Notes: generated by a model not told the origin, from the letters alone. Counted from the first letter of the stretch, positions 15,561-24,831 are shown. The stretch: 64,000 nucleotides of DNA from Streptomyces echinatus (GCF_014203595.1 NZ_JACHJK010000010.1:186001-250000); one strand, 5' to 3'. Translations and numbers: made by a program.

Positions 15561-16799
15561 GTGCCCAGCCCCTACAGAGCCCTGTTCGACGCGCCCGGCA
15601 CCAAGGCGTTCTCCGCCGCGGGATTCCTCGGCCGGATGCCGCTGTCGATGATGGGCATCGGCGTGGTCACGATGGTCTCCCAGCTCACCGGGCGGTACGG
15701 CCTCGCGGGCGCCCTGTCGGCCACCGTCGCGCTGTCCGCCGCCGCGATCGGACCGCAGATCTCCCGGCTGGTGGACCGGCACGGGCAGCGCCGGGTGCTG
15801 CGCCCCGCGACCCTGGTGGCCCTGGTCGCGGCGGCCGGACTGCTGCTCGCCGCGCACTTCGAATGGCCGGACTGGGCGCTGTTCGTGTGCGCCGCCGGGA
15901 TCGGGTCGGTACCGAGCCTGGGCGCGATGATCCGGGCCCGCTGGGCGGCGCTGTACCGGGGCACGCCCCAGCTCCACACCGCCTACTCGTTCGAGTCGGT
16001 CGTGGACGAGGTCTGCTTCATCTTCGGGCCGATCATCTCCATCGGACTGTCCACGGCCTGGTTCCCGGAGGCCGGCCCGCTGCTGGCCGCCTGCTTCCTC
16101 GCGGCCGGCGTCGTCTGGCTGACCGCCCAGCGCGCCACCGAGCCCGAGCCGCACCCGCGTGAGCGCAGCGGCGGCGGCAGCGCCCTGCGCTCGGCCGGGC
16201 TCCAGGTGCTGGTGGCGACCTTCGTGGCGACCGGCGCGATCTTCGGGGCCGTGGACGTGGTCACCGTCGCCTTCGCCGACGAGCGGGGCCACAAGGGCGC
16301 CGCGAGCGTCGTCCTGGCGCTGTACGCGGCCGGCTCCTGTGCGGCCGGCGTGGTCTTCGGGCTGCTGCGCTTGGGCGGTGCGCCGGAACGCCGCTGGCTG
16401 CTGGGCGTGGCGGCGATGGCCGTGAGTATGATCCCCCTCCTACTGGTCGGAAACCTGCCGCTTCTGGCCGTGGCGCTGTTCGTTGCGGGGCTGTCCATCG
16501 CGCCGACGATGATCACGACGATGTCCCTCATCGAAGAGCACGTACCTCGCGCGCAGCTCACCGAGGGCATGACCTGGGTGAGCACCGGCCTCGCGGTCGG
16601 CGTCGCGCTCGGCTCGTCCGCGGCCGGCTGGGTGATCGACGCCGCCGGAGCGCGGGCCGGGTACGGGGTTCCGGCGGTGTCCGGAGCCGTCGCGGTCGCG
16701 GTCGGTTTCCTCGGGTACCGCCGGCTGCGCAGGCCGGCCGCGGGTCGGGGAGGCACCGTTGAGCAGCACGGCGAGCGGGAAGTACGGCACCTGGCGTAA
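15561..16799 (+). CDS. MFS transporter
   Basis: This 412-residue integral membrane protein has twelve hydrophobic segments and a central loop near residues 190-205 (charged H-P-R-E-R-S). The conserved D-R-H-G-Q-R-R-V in the first cytoplasmic loop is the major-facilitator motif A variant. It starts at a GTG behind GGAG. The FAD-oxidase gene starts inside its 3' end, 41 bases before its stop, so the two are coupled. The substrate is unknown; a sugar-lactone or drug exporter is possible. The palindrome in its promoter suggests local repression. Confidence 0.82.
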   Translation: MPSPYRALFDAPGTKAFSAAGFLGRMPLSMMGIGVVTMVSQLTGRYGLAGALSATVALSAAAIGPQISRLVDRHGQRRVLRPATLVALVAAAGLLLAAHFEWPDWALFVCAAGIGSVPSLGAMIRARWAALYRGTPQLHTAYSFESVVDEVCFIFGPIISIGLSTAWFPEAGPLLAACFLAAGVVWLTAQRATEPEPHPRERSGGGSALRSAGLQVLVATFVATGAIFGAVDVVTVAFADERGHKGAASVVLALYAAGSCAAGVVFGLLRLGGAPERRWLLGVAAMAVSMIPLLLVGNLPLLAVALFVAGLSIAPTMITTMSLIEEHVPRAQLTEGMTWVSTGLAVGVALGSSAAGWVIDAAGARAGYGVPAVSGAVAVAVGFLGYRRLRRPAAGRGGTVEQHGEREVRHLA

Positions 16800-18078
16800 C
16801 TGGGGCGGGAACGTCACCGCCCGGCCCGCCCGGCAGATCGCACCGGCCTCGGTGGAGGAACTGGCCGCGGCGGTGCGCCGGGCCCGGGAGGACGGTCTGA
16901 AGGTGAAGGCGGTCGGGACCGGGCACTCCTTCACCTCGATCGCCGCCACCGACGGTGTGTTGATACGCCCTCAACTGTTGACCGGCATACGCAAGGTCGA
17001 CAGGGAATCCATGACGGTCACCGTGGACGCCGGTACCCCGCTCAAGAGACTCAATGCCGCTCTCGCGCGCGAGGGTCTGTCGCTCACCAACATGGGCGAC
17101 ATCATGGAGCAGACCGTCTCGGGAGCCACCAGTACCGGCACGCACGGCACGGGGCGCGAGTCCGCCTCCATCGCCGCCCAGATCAAGGGGCTCGAACTGG
17201 TCACGGCCGACGGCTCGGTGCTCACCTGTTCCGAGAAGGAGAACCCCGAGGTCTTCGCCGCCGCCCGCATCGGCCTCGGCGCCCTGGGCGTCGTCACCGC
17301 GATCACGTTCGCCGTGGAGCCCCTCTTCCTGCTCACTGCGCGCGAGGAGCCGATGCCCCTGGAGCGGGTCCTCGCCGAGTTCGATCAGCTGTGGGCCGAG
17401 AACGAGCACTTCGAGTTCTACTGGTTCCCGCACACGGGCAGCACCAACACCAAGCGCAACAACCGCAGCGCCGGCCCCGAGCAGCCGGTGGGGCGGCTGG
17501 CCGGCTGGTTCGAGGACGAGTTCCTCTCCAACGGGGTGTTCCAGGCGGCCCAGTGGGCCGGCCGCGCCGCCCCGGCCACGATCCCCGCGATCGCCCGGGT
17601 CTCCAGCAAGGCCCTGTCCGCACGGACGTACACGGACATTCCCTACAAGGTCTTCACCTCGCCGCGCCGGGTGCGCTTCCTGGAGATGGAGTACGCCGTC
17701 CCGCGCGCCGCCCTGGTGGAGACGCTGCGCGAGCTGCGGGCCATGGTCGACCGCTCGGGCCTGCGGGTGAGCTTCCCGGTCGAGGTGCGCACCGCCCCGG
17801 CCGACGACATCGCCCTGTCCACCGCGTCCGGCCGGGACAGCGCCTACATCGCGGTGCACATGTTCCGGGGCACGCCGTACCAGGCGTACTTCACCGCCGC
17901 CGAGCGCATCTTCACCGCGCACGAGGGGCGTCCGCACTGGGGCAAGGTGCACACGCGGGACGCGGAGTACCTCGCCCGGGTGTACCCGCGCTTCGGCGAG
18001 TTCACCGCGCTGCGGGATCGTCTCGACCCGGAACGTCTGTTCCAGAACGACTACTTGAGGAGGGTTCTGGGGGCGTAG
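16759..18078 (+). CDS. D-arabinono-1,4-lactone oxidase family FAD oxidoreductase
   Basis: This 439-residue protein has a TTG start chosen because GGGGAGG lies five bases upstream. An N-terminal FAD-binding PCMH domain (about 15-180) contains V-G-T-G-H-S-F and S-G-A-T-S-T-G-T-H-G-T-G; the C-terminal ALO domain ends with H-W-G-K-V-H, the conserved active-site H-W-x-K of aldonolactone and alditol oxidases. Such enzymes oxidise sugar lactones or polyols using oxygen. The gene overlaps the MFS gene and its 3' end overlaps by 77 bases the antisense end of a membrane-protein gene. The exact substrate is open; xylitol or an aldonolactone are candidates. Confidence 0.88.
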   Translation: MSSTASGKYGTWRNWGGNVTARPARQIAPASVEELAAAVRRAREDGLKVKAVGTGHSFTSIAATDGVLIRPQLLTGIRKVDRESMTVTVDAGTPLKRLNAALAREGLSLTNMGDIMEQTVSGATSTGTHGTGRESASIAAQIKGLELVTADGSVLTCSEKENPEVFAAARIGLGALGVVTAITFAVEPLFLLTAREEPMPLERVLAEFDQLWAENEHFEFYWFPHTGSTNTKRNNRSAGPEQPVGRLAGWFEDEFLSNGVFQAAQWAGRAAPATIPAIARVSSKALSARTYTDIPYKVFTSPRRVRFLEMEYAVPRAALVETLRELRAMVDRSGLRVSFPVEVRTAPADDIALSTASGRDSAYIAVHMFRGTPYQAYFTAAERIFTAHEGRPHWGKVHTRDAEYLARVYPRFGEFTALRDRLDPERLFQNDYLRRVLGA

Positions 18079-18778
18079 GCGTCGTGGCCGACGCGTCGGG
18101 CGTGCCGGGTGTGGGGGCCGGAGTGGCCGGGTCGCCGCTCGGTTCCCCGCCGGGTCCGCCGCTCGGCTTCCCGTCCGGACCGGTGCTCGGCGCCCCGCCC
18201 GTCGGGTCGCCGGGGGCCGGGGACGTGCCCCGCGGAGTGCCCCGGGTCGCGCCGTCGCCGGTGGACGGCGTGCGCTCCGGCGACGGTGTGCCCGAAGAGG
18301 CGGGCGAGTCCACGGACTTGCCGCCGGACGACCCGCGGCCGGTGACCGCGTCGCTGACCGTCGTGCCCCCGCCGCCGCTGAAGCTGTCGCCGGACACCAG
18401 CTCGTACGTCGTGATGCCGGCCATGGTGACCCCGAAGACCAGGGCGGCGGCGACCAGCGGGCCGCGCCGGCCCCTCACGCGGGCGCGGTAGACGGTGCCC
18501 GCGGTGAACTCGCCGGGCGGCGGGGCCGTCCGTTCGCCCGGCCGGGCCGTCGCCACGGTCTTCTCCCGGAACTGCTCGCCGGTCCGCTTGAAGAAGTGCT
18601 GGAACAGCGAGCCCCCGCAGGTGGCGACGACGCTGACCACTCCGGCGCCGAGGATCGTGCCGTACACCCCGAAGTACGAAGCCAGTTTGGCCGCCACGAC
18701 CGCCGCCAGGGCGCTGCCCGCGACCTGGGGGACGCTCAGGTCGATCCGCTTGCGACCCGTATCGGGTGTCTCACGCAT
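18002..18778 (-). CDS. Membrane protein with proline/glycine-rich extracellular tail
   Basis: This 258-residue protein starts at M-R-E-T-P-D-T-G; an ATG 13 codons upstream (18817) is an alternative. Two hydrophobic regions, about 17-48 and 103-122, flank a cytoplasmic loop; the last 130 residues are a low-complexity Pro/Gly/Ser/Thr tail that would lie outside the cell. The first region (S-V-P-Q-V-A-G-S-A-L-A-A-V) is conserved in Streptomyces proteins of unknown function. The coding end overlaps the convergent oxidase gene by 77 bases. I cannot assign a function; a wall-spanning anchor is one idea. Confidence 0.7.
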   Translation of the reverse strand: MRETPDTGRKRIDLSVPQVAGSALAAVVAAKLASYFGVYGTILGAGVVSVVATCGGSLFQHFFKRTGEQFREKTVATARPGERTAPPPGEFTAGTVYRARVRGRRGPLVAAALVFGVTMAGITTYELVSGDSFSGGGGTTVSDAVTGRGSSGGKSVDSPASSGTPSPERTPSTGDGATRGTPRGTSPAPGDPTGGAPSTGPDGKPSGGPGGEPSGDPATPAPTPGTPDASATTPTPPEPSSSSRSGTDVPGRDDPAAR

Positions 18779-19258
18779 ACCCGGAACTTGCCTGCCTTTC
18801 CCGTACTTGATCGACATTGCTCGACCGACTGCACGAGAAGGGGACGTACAGACGAAACCATTAGTTCCGTTTCTGGTGATTGCGTGAAGTTCACCACGTT
18901 CATGATCGACAAAACCGGTTGCGGACGGCGAAGTCGGCTCTCTTGCCGGAAGTTGGACCGCGCGCCGATCCACGCACGTGGTCCGAATGGAGTACTGTTG
19001 CGAGCCCTGGGCCCGGCCTCCTACCAGGGTGCCCGCGGCCTTGCAGGACCGCCGGGAGGGGGCTAGTTGCACAGGGTGACGGAGTTGGTCACTTAGCGTT
19101 GCGAACAGGTAACCGTGCCATAACGGCGGTCCCGGGCCCGTGCCCGACACGCCGGGCAACTCGGCAAGGTTGTGGCAGGCTGCACCCGGGCAGGCCACAC
19201 TCGACTAGCGGAAGCAGCGACGCACGTGACGTCGGCAGGCACCACCCGGGAGGTCCCC
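18779..19258. other. Divergent intergenic region before sepH
   Basis: These 480 bases hold no convincing gene. An inverted repeat GTGAC (19076-19080) and GTCAC (19088-19092) lies just upstream of a weak promoter-like TTGCGA (19099-19104) and TAACGG (19121-19126) pair pointing toward sepH. Promoters for both flanking genes should be here. Confidence 0.5.
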
Positions 19259-20299
19259 ATGCCCGAACTGCGTGTCGTGGCCGTCTCGAATGACGGCACA
19301 CGGCTGGTGCTCAAGGCTGCCGACTCCACGGAGTACACACTTCCGATCGACGAACGCCTGCGCGCCGCCGTGCGCGGCGACCGGCCCCGCCTCGGCCAGA
19401 TCGAGATCGAGGTGGAGAGCCATCTCCGCCCCCGCGACATCCAGGCCCGTATACGTGCGGGTGCGACCGCGGAAGAGGTCGCCCAGCTCGCCGGCATCCC
19501 CGTCGACCGGGTGCGGCGCTTCGAGGGTCCGGTGCTGGCCGAGCGCGCCTTCATGGCCGAGCGGGCCCGCAAGACGCCCGTCCGCCGCCCCGGCGAGAAC
19601 TCCGGCCCGCTCCTCGGCGAGGCGGTACAGGAGCGGCTGCTGCTGCGCGGTGCCGAGAAGGACACCGTGCAGTGGGACTCCTGGCGCCGCGACGACGGCA
19701 CCTGGGAAGTGCTCCTCGTCTATCAAGTCGCGGGCGAACCGCACTCGGCGAGCTGGACGTACGACCCGCCCCGGCGGCTCGTCCAGGCCGTGGACGACGA
19801 GGCGCGCTCGCTGATCGGCGAGTCCGACGACCTCGCCGTGCCGGAGCCGAGCTTCCCGTTCGTCCCGCGGATCGCGCGGCTGCCGCGCGAGCGGGGGATG
19901 GACCGCGCCCTCGACCGGAGCGACCGGGAACGGCCCAGCCTGCCCGCGCAGGCGTCGGAGCCGGCGGAGGAGAGCACGGGCGAACGCGACTCGCTGACCA
20001 GCCTGCTGGAGGCCGTACCGAGCTTCCGCGGCGACCTGGTGGTCCCGGAGCGCCCGGCGGAGTCCCCGGAGGAGACCGACGACGAGCCCGCCGCCGAGGA
20101 GCCGCCGGCGCCCGCCGCTTCGGCCGGCTCCGCCTACGCGGACGTCCTCATGCCGCGCTCCGTCGGCAGCCACCGTGACCGGCTCGTCGGCGCGACCGAC
20201 CGTCAGGCCGAGGCGGACGGCGTCCGGCCCGGCCGCCGCGCGGCCGTCCCGAGCTGGGACGAGATCGTGTTCGGCACCCGCCGCAAGAAGCAGGAGTAG
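19259..20299 (+). CDS. sepH: Cell division protein SepH
   Basis: This 346-residue protein starts at M-P-E-L-R-V-V-A-V-S after GGGAGG. The N-terminal DUF3071 domain (about 1-170) includes a helix-turn-helix-like stretch (A-T-A-E-E-V-A-Q-L-A-G-I-P-V-D-R-V) and W-T-Y-D-P-P-R-R. The C-terminal half is acidic and disordered and ends with P-S-W-D-E-I-V-F-G-T-R-R. SepH was shown in Streptomyces venezuelae to bind FtsZ and promote its assembly into division rings. The helix-turn-helix motif there serves protein contact rather than DNA control. The gene stands alone and ends in a perfect inverted-repeat terminator. Confidence 0.92.
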   Translation: MPELRVVAVSNDGTRLVLKAADSTEYTLPIDERLRAAVRGDRPRLGQIEIEVESHLRPRDIQARIRAGATAEEVAQLAGIPVDRVRRFEGPVLAERAFMAERARKTPVRRPGENSGPLLGEAVQERLLLRGAEKDTVQWDSWRRDDGTWEVLLVYQVAGEPHSASWTYDPPRRLVQAVDDEARSLIGESDDLAVPEPSFPFVPRIARLPRERGMDRALDRSDRERPSLPAQASEPAEESTGERDSLTSLLEAVPSFRGDLVVPERPAESPEETDDEPAAEEPPAPAASAGSAYADVLMPRSVGSHRDRLVGATDRQAEADGVRPGRRAAVPSWDEIVFGTRRKKQE

Positions 20300-20314
20300 G
20301 ACTCCGCGAACATC

Positions 20315-20346
20315 GGTGAGGGGGCACGCGCGCGTGCCCCCTCACC
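20315..20346. terminator. Perfect inverted-repeat terminator between sepH and sulfurtransferase gene
   Basis: GGTGAGGGGGCACGCG is followed at once by its exact complement CGCGTGCCCCCTCACC, giving 16-bp arms with no spacer. It lies between convergent genes and should stop transcription from both sides. Confidence 0.88.
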
Positions 20347-20357
20347 GGGCTGTCCCG

Positions 20358-21218
20358 CTACTGCGGATCCGCCCCCACCGCCACCGGCCGGGACGGGTCC
20401 GAGGACCACTCGGACCAGGAACCGACGTACAGGGCCGCCGGAATGCCCGCCACCGCCAGCGCGAGGACCTCGTGCGCGCCGGAGACGCCCGAACCGCAGT
20501 ACACGCCCACCTCGGTGTCCTCCGACACTCCCAGGGCCTTGAAACGGTCCCTCAGTTCCGCCGCGGGCAGGAAGCGGCCGTCGGGGCCCACGTTCTCCGT
20601 CGTCGGCGCCGACACCGCGCCCGGGATGTGCCCGCCGACCCGGTCGATCGGCTCCACCTCACCGCGGTACCGCTCCCCCGCGCGGGCGTCCAGCAGCACA
20701 CCCGTGCGGGCCAGCACCGCGGCGGCGTCGGCGTCCAACCGCCCCACGGCCTCGGGCGCGGGTGCGAAGTCGCCCTCGGCCGGCGCCGGCGTCCGCGTGG
20801 ACAGTTCGCCCCGCCAGGACGGCAACCCGCCGTCGAGCACCCGCACGTCCGGGTGACCCGTCCAGCGCAGCAGCCACCACGCGCGCGCGGCCGCCCAGCC
20901 CTGTCCGCCGTCGTACACGACGACCGGCCGGCCCGCCGACACACCCGCACGGCGCATCGCGGCACCGAACTCCGCGAGGTCGGGCAGCGGGTGCCGGCCG
21001 CTCGCACCGGGTGCGGAGGCCAGCTCCCGGTCCAGGTCGACGAAGACCGCGCCGGGGATGTGCCCGGCCGCGTACTCGGCCCGGCCGTCGAAGGCCGGCG
21101 CGCCCGCGGCCTTCGCCAGGCTCAACTGCCAGCGCACGTCCAGCAACAGGGGCGGGGCGCCCCCGGTCAGCTCATGAGCGAGTTCGGATGCGGTGATGAT
21201 GGCTCTCATGGCGTCCAT
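20358..21218 (-). CDS. 3-mercaptopyruvate sulfurtransferase (two rhodanese domains)
   Basis: This 286-residue protein has tandem rhodanese domains. The first (to about 135) lacks the catalytic cysteine and has V-V-V-Y-D-G-G; the second has the active-site loop C-G-S-G-V-S-G, closer to the C-G-S/T-G-V-T loop of mercaptopyruvate sulfurtransferases than to the C-R-K-G-V-T of thiosulfate enzymes. It would move sulfur from mercaptopyruvate to thiol or cyanide acceptors in the cytoplasm. ATGs occur at residues 1 and 4 with no clear ribosome site. The gene stands alone, divergent from a VOC protein. Confidence 0.87.
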   Translation of the reverse strand: MDAMRAIITASELAHELTGGAPPLLLDVRWQLSLAKAAGAPAFDGRAEYAAGHIPGAVFVDLDRELASAPGASGRHPLPDLAEFGAAMRRAGVSAGRPVVVYDGGQGWAAARAWWLLRWTGHPDVRVLDGGLPSWRGELSTRTPAPAEGDFAPAPEAVGRLDADAAAVLARTGVLLDARAGERYRGEVEPIDRVGGHIPGAVSAPTTENVGPDGRFLPAAELRDRFKALGVSEDTEVGVYCGSGVSGAHEVLALAVAGIPAALYVGSWSEWSSDPSRPVAVGADPQ

Positions 21219-21527
21219 CCATACGCCAGGGGTGGCCGTTGCGTCCAGGTCCGGCTACTCTGCTCGGCCGGACAGGCTCGATCACGAGGCGTACGGGATC
21301 GAGCACGGGCTGTACAGCCGACGGACATCCGTCGGCCATCGTCTGGAAGTGGCGAAAGACGGCATATCAGGCATTCTCTCGGAGGTGTCGCCGAGCGGCG
21401 CGGTACCGCCCCCGGCACCGTGGAGGATGCGGGCACCGGCACGGGAGTACGCGCCGACGGCGTGGACACCCCTTCCGGGGAGCGGAAGCGACACGGCCAC
21501 CACGAGGGGCCGGGGAGAGAGTGATCG
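21219..21527. other. Divergent region with hairpin before the VOC gene
   Basis: No convincing gene was seen. An inverted repeat GCCGACGG-ACAT-CCGTCGGC (21317-21336) can form an eight-bp stem with a four-base loop in the leader of the VOC gene. A 112-codon frame covering this segment lacks a ribosome site and was rejected. Confidence 0.55.
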
Positions 21528-22319
21528 ATGACCGAGGCACGGGAGTCGGCCGGTCCGCACGCGGGGCGCGTGCCCGGCACACCCTGCTGGGTGAGCCTGA
21601 TGGTGCACGCGCTGGACGCCACCGAGGAGTTCTACGGTGAGCTGTTCGGCTGGGAGTTCCGGCCGGGCCCGCAGCAGCTCGGCCCGTACGTGCGGGCGCT
21701 GCTGGACGGGCGGGAGGTGGCGGGCATGGGCCACCTGCCGCCGGACCGCCGGCTGCCGGTCGCCTGGACGCCGTATCTCGCCACGGACGACGTGGACCAG
21801 ACCGCCGACACGGTACGGCTGTGCGGCGGCACGGTGGCCGTCGGCCCGCTGGACGCCGCCGAGGCCGGGCGGATGGCGATCGCCTCCGACCCTTCCGGGG
21901 CGGTGTTCGGGCTCTGGCAGGGCACCGCGCATCTCGGCACGGCGATCACCGGGGTGCCCGGCACGCCCGTCTGGAACGAACTGCTCACCTTCGAGACGGA
22001 GAGCGTCGCCAAGTTCTACACGTCCGTGTTCGGCTACACGGAGGAGCCGGTGGTCTCCGCCGACTTCGACTATCTGACCCTGCACCTGGACGGCCGTCCG
22101 GTGGCCGGGCTGCACGGCCTGGGCCACGGCCTGCCCCGCGACCGGGGGCCGCACTGGCAGACGTACTTCGAGGCCGCGGACGTCGACGCGACGCTGCGGC
22201 AGGTCATCGAGCTGGGCGGCCGGGTGCTCAGGCCGGCCCACGACAGCCCGCACGGGCGGGTGGCGACGGTGGCGGACCCGGAGGGCGCCGAGTTCTCGGT
22301 GGTGCAGAACCCGAGCTGA
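21528..22319 (+). CDS. VOC-family protein with two glyoxalase-like domains
   Basis: This 263-residue protein, starting M-T-E-A-R-E-S-A-G after GGGGAGAGAG, carries two repeats of the vicinal-oxygen-chelate fold. Each begins with G-T-P-C/V-W-x-x-L and has a pattern F-Y-x-x-L/V-F-G-W/Y, as in the CFP30B-like hydroxylase group of actinobacteria. VOC enzymes use a metal to act on small molecules (glyoxalase, dioxygenase, resistance proteins). The usual metal His/Glu ligands are not all obvious here, so activity is uncertain. The gene stands between a divergent sulfurtransferase and a convergent thymidine kinase that ends four bases away. Confidence 0.82.
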   Translation: MTEARESAGPHAGRVPGTPCWVSLMVHALDATEEFYGELFGWEFRPGPQQLGPYVRALLDGREVAGMGHLPPDRRLPVAWTPYLATDDVDQTADTVRLCGGTVAVGPLDAAEAGRMAIASDPSGAVFGLWQGTAHLGTAITGVPGTPVWNELLTFETESVAKFYTSVFGYTEEPVVSADFDYLTLHLDGRPVAGLHGLGHGLPRDRGPHWQTYFEAADVDATLRQVIELGGRVLRPAHDSPHGRVATVADPEGAEFSVVQNPS

Positions 22320-22323
22320 GCCC

Positions 22324-22974
22324 TCAGGGGGACGGCACGGGCAGCACGTCCGGGGACAGGGCCGCTGCGCGGGCCGACGCGGCGGTCATCCGGCGCCGGT
22401 GGTGGCGGCGGCACAGCACCTCATAGCCGATCTCGTCGGCTGAGTGGTTGACGTCGCCGACGACGACCTGGGCGCCCTCGACCACCATCGCGCCCCCTAT
22501 CGTGCGGGCGTTGTGCGTGGCGCGGGCGCCGCACCAGCACAGCGCCTCCACCTGGAGCACCTCGATCCGGTCGGCCAGTTCCACCAGCCGCTGGGAGCCG
22601 GGGAAGAGCTTGGAGCGGAAGTCGGTGGTGATGCCGAAGGCGAACACGTCCAGGCCGAGATCGTCCACCACGCGCGCCAGCTGGTCGATCTGCTCGGGCG
22701 CGAGGAACTGCGCCTCGTCCGCGATCACATAGTCGGCCCGGCGGCCCTGCGAGAGATGGTCCACCAGGTACGCGTACAGGTCCTGGCCGTCCTCGACCTC
22801 CACCGCGTCGGTGACCAGGCCCAGCCGGGAGGACAGCTTGCCCTCGCCGGCGCGGTCGTCACGGGTGAAGATCATGCCGGTCAGACCGCGCGCGGACCGG
22901 TTGTGCTCGATCTGCAGAGCCAGCGTCGACTTCCCGCAGTCCATCGTTCCGGAGAAGAACACCAGCTCGGGCAT
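22324..22974 (-). CDS. tdk: Thymidine kinase (TK1 type)
   Basis: This 216-residue enzyme phosphorylates thymidine to dTMP with ATP, a salvage step. The P-loop G-T-M-D-C-G-K-S-T (about 8-16), the catalytic/metal D-E-A-Q-F and the Thr/aromatic lasso region are present, with zinc-type cysteines C-W-C and C-R-R-H-H. I chose the ATG at M-P-E-L-V-F-F-S-G over an upstream TTG because the family starts here. It is followed by an AlkP-type hydrolase gene upstream in the same direction, with a 69-base gap. Confidence 0.94.
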   Translation of the reverse strand: MPELVFFSGTMDCGKSTLALQIEHNRSARGLTGMIFTRDDRAGEGKLSSRLGLVTDAVEVEDGQDLYAYLVDHLSQGRRADYVIADEAQFLAPEQIDQLARVVDDLGLDVFAFGITTDFRSKLFPGSQRLVELADRIEVLQVEALCWCGARATHNARTIGGAMVVEGAQVVVGDVNHSADEIGYEVLCRRHHRRRMTAASARAAALSPDVLPVPSP

Positions 22975-23043
22975 GAGGAGTTGAGCACCTTTCGGCAAGT
23001 CGTCAGGATCGTGTGCGGGGGCGCGGCACGGGGTCAGGGGGTG

Positions 23044-24234
23044 TCAGGAGCGTACTTCGAGGAGGGGGACGAGCTGTTCCGCCGGGGTCATGGAGCCGTG
23101 GTTGCCCACCAGCGCGGACTCCTTCGGTTCGCGCTCGGAGGCGATCAGCAGGACGTCGTCGTGCGCGGCGGCGACCACGTCACCGATCCGCTGGTACACG
23201 CGTTCGTCCACGCTCGGCCCGAACCAGCCGGCCGCGATCGCCTCGTCCCGCGAGGCCACCCAGAACTGCTCCCCCAGCACCTCGCGCCAGCAGGTCAGGA
23301 CGTCGTTCTCGGCGCCGGGCACCGCGTACACGTGCCGGGCCCGGCCCTCGCCGCCCAGCAGGGCGACGCCGGCCCGCAGCTCCCAGTCCTCGTCGAAGTC
23401 GATGCGGTGCTGTTCGTCGAACGGCACGTCGACCATGCCGTGGTCGGCGGTGACGTAGAGGGCGCTGCGCGGCGGCAGCTGCTCGGCCAGCCGCTGGGCG
23501 AGCCGGTCGACGCACATGAGCTGGCCGCGCCAGGTGTCGGAGGCGACGCCGTAGCGGTGGCCGGAGCCGTCCAGCTCGGCGTAGTACGTGTACACCAGAG
23601 AGCGGTCGCCGGCGGCCAGTTGCTCGGCCGCGAGGTCCATGCGGTCCTCGCCGGTGAGCCGCCCGACGAAGGTGCCGCCGCTGAGCGCGACCTTCGTGAG
23701 CGGGGTGTGCTGGAAGGTGGGCGAGGACACCTGCGCGGCGTGCACGCCGGCCTCGTGGGCCAGCTGGAAGACGGTGGGGTACGGCTGCCAGGGGCGCGGT
23801 TCCGTGTACGGCTGCCAGCGGAGCTGGTTCATCAGCTGGCCGGTGCCGGGATTGCGCACGGTGTAGCCCGGCAGGCCGTGGGCGCCCGGCGGCAGGCCGG
23901 TGCCGACGGAGGCGAGGGAGGTCGCGGTGGTCGCCGGATAGCCGGCGGTGAGCGGGCGGCCGGTGCCGCCGCGCGAGGTGCCGAGCAGGGAGGTGAGGAA
24001 CGGAGCCTCGTCCGGGTGCGCCCTGAGCTGCTCCCAGCCGAGACCGTCGACCAGGAAGACACAGACCCGGTCGGCGGCGGTCAGTTCCTCGATGGTGGCG
24101 GTCAGGCCGGGCACACCCATGCCGGCGGCCAGCGTGGGCAGCAGGTCGGCCAGGGAGCCGGTGCCGTACTCGGGCAGCGGCGCGGAGTCGAGGGCGAGGG
24201 GTTCGGGGTGGTCCCAGGCGGAGAGCTGGGACAT
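23044..24234 (-). CDS. Alkaline-phosphatase superfamily (nucleotide pyrophosphatase-like) hydrolase
   Basis: This 396-residue cytoplasmic protein lacks a signal peptide. Metal sites of the phosphodiesterase/pyrophosphatase branch are visible: D in V-F-L-V-D-G-L-G-W, nucleophile Thr in P-A-T-T-A-T-S-L, D-x-x-x-H in E-L-D-G-S-G-H, D-H in T-A-D-H-G-M, and a late H in G-N-H-G-S-M. It should hydrolyse a phosphodiester or pyrophosphate; the substrate is unknown. The ATG overlaps the stop of the DUF5998 gene (TGATG), so the two are coupled, and the pairing seems conserved in Streptomyces. Confidence 0.87.
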   Translation of the reverse strand: MSQLSAWDHPEPLALDSAPLPEYGTGSLADLLPTLAAGMGVPGLTATIEELTAADRVCVFLVDGLGWEQLRAHPDEAPFLTSLLGTSRGGTGRPLTAGYPATTATSLASVGTGLPPGAHGLPGYTVRNPGTGQLMNQLRWQPYTEPRPWQPYPTVFQLAHEAGVHAAQVSSPTFQHTPLTKVALSGGTFVGRLTGEDRMDLAAEQLAAGDRSLVYTYYAELDGSGHRYGVASDTWRGQLMCVDRLAQRLAEQLPPRSALYVTADHGMVDVPFDEQHRIDFDEDWELRAGVALLGGEGRARHVYAVPGAENDVLTCWREVLGEQFWVASRDEAIAAGWFGPSVDERVYQRIGDVVAAAHDDVLLIASEREPKESALVGNHGSMTPAEQLVPLLEVRS

Positions 24235-24821
24235 CAGCGCGTGACGTCCGCGGTCGCCTCCGAGATGGACTGCGCGAAGGCGAGCGCCTGGCGCACCGTC
24301 TCCGGGCCGTCCCCCGCCTCGCTGACCCGCAGGCTGAGGTCGTCCGCCGTGGAGCTGCCCGTGTAGCCGTGGTCGGCGTCGCAGTTGGGGTCGCCGCAGG
24401 CGGCGGGCTCCAGGTCGATGCGGCTGACCGCGCCCCAGCCGATGGTCAGCACGACCTCGCGGGGCGGCGTGCCCGGCGTGTACTGCTCGGGGTTCGCGAC
24501 CACCCGGCTGACCACGACGGAGGAGATCCGGTCCAGCTTCACGGACTCGGTGGAGGTGGTGGCGTAGGGCGTCGGGGAGGTGCTGTCGGCGGCCTGCTCG
24601 TCGGTGTGGCTGACGATGAAGCGGTTGCCGGTGAGGACCAGCACGGTCACGTGCCGGCGCACCTCGTTCTGGTCGAACGTCGTCTCCTGGTGGACCAGGT
24701 ACGACCGGATGGGCTCGCCGCCCACAGCGGCCTCCACCGCCTCGGCCACGAGGGCCGGGTAGTAGCCGCTGCGCTCGATCGCCGCGCGCAGCCCCTGGGT
24801 CGTCGTACTGGTCTTGGCCAT
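24234..24821 (-). CDS. DUF5998 family protein
   Basis: This 195-residue protein starts at M-A-K-T-S-T-T-T-Q, eight bases after AGGA; an ATG three codons earlier is possible. The pattern I-E-R-S-G-Y-Y-P-A-L-V-A-E-A-V near the start and H-Q-E-T-T-F-D-Q-N-E-V-R-R-H fits an actinobacterial family named DUF5998. Two cysteines (A-C-G-D-P-N-C-D) lie near residue 140. No enzymatic motif is recognised. It is translated with the AlkP-type hydrolase downstream and possibly coupled to the broken gene upstream, whose stop overlaps its ribosome site. Confidence 0.8.
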   Translation of the reverse strand: MAKTSTTTQGLRAAIERSGYYPALVAEAVEAAVGGEPIRSYLVHQETTFDQNEVRRHVTVLVLTGNRFIVSHTDEQAADSTSPTPYATTSTESVKLDRISSVVVSRVVANPEQYTPGTPPREVVLTIGWGAVSRIDLEPAACGDPNCDADHGYTGSSTADDLSLRVSEAGDGPETVRQALAFAQSISEATADVTR

Positions 24822-24831
24822 GGCGTCCATC

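Noticed and set aside
21193..21531. 112-codon plus-strand frame before the VOC gene
   Set aside because: It lacks a ribosome site, overlaps the sulfurtransferase start and includes the leader hairpin.
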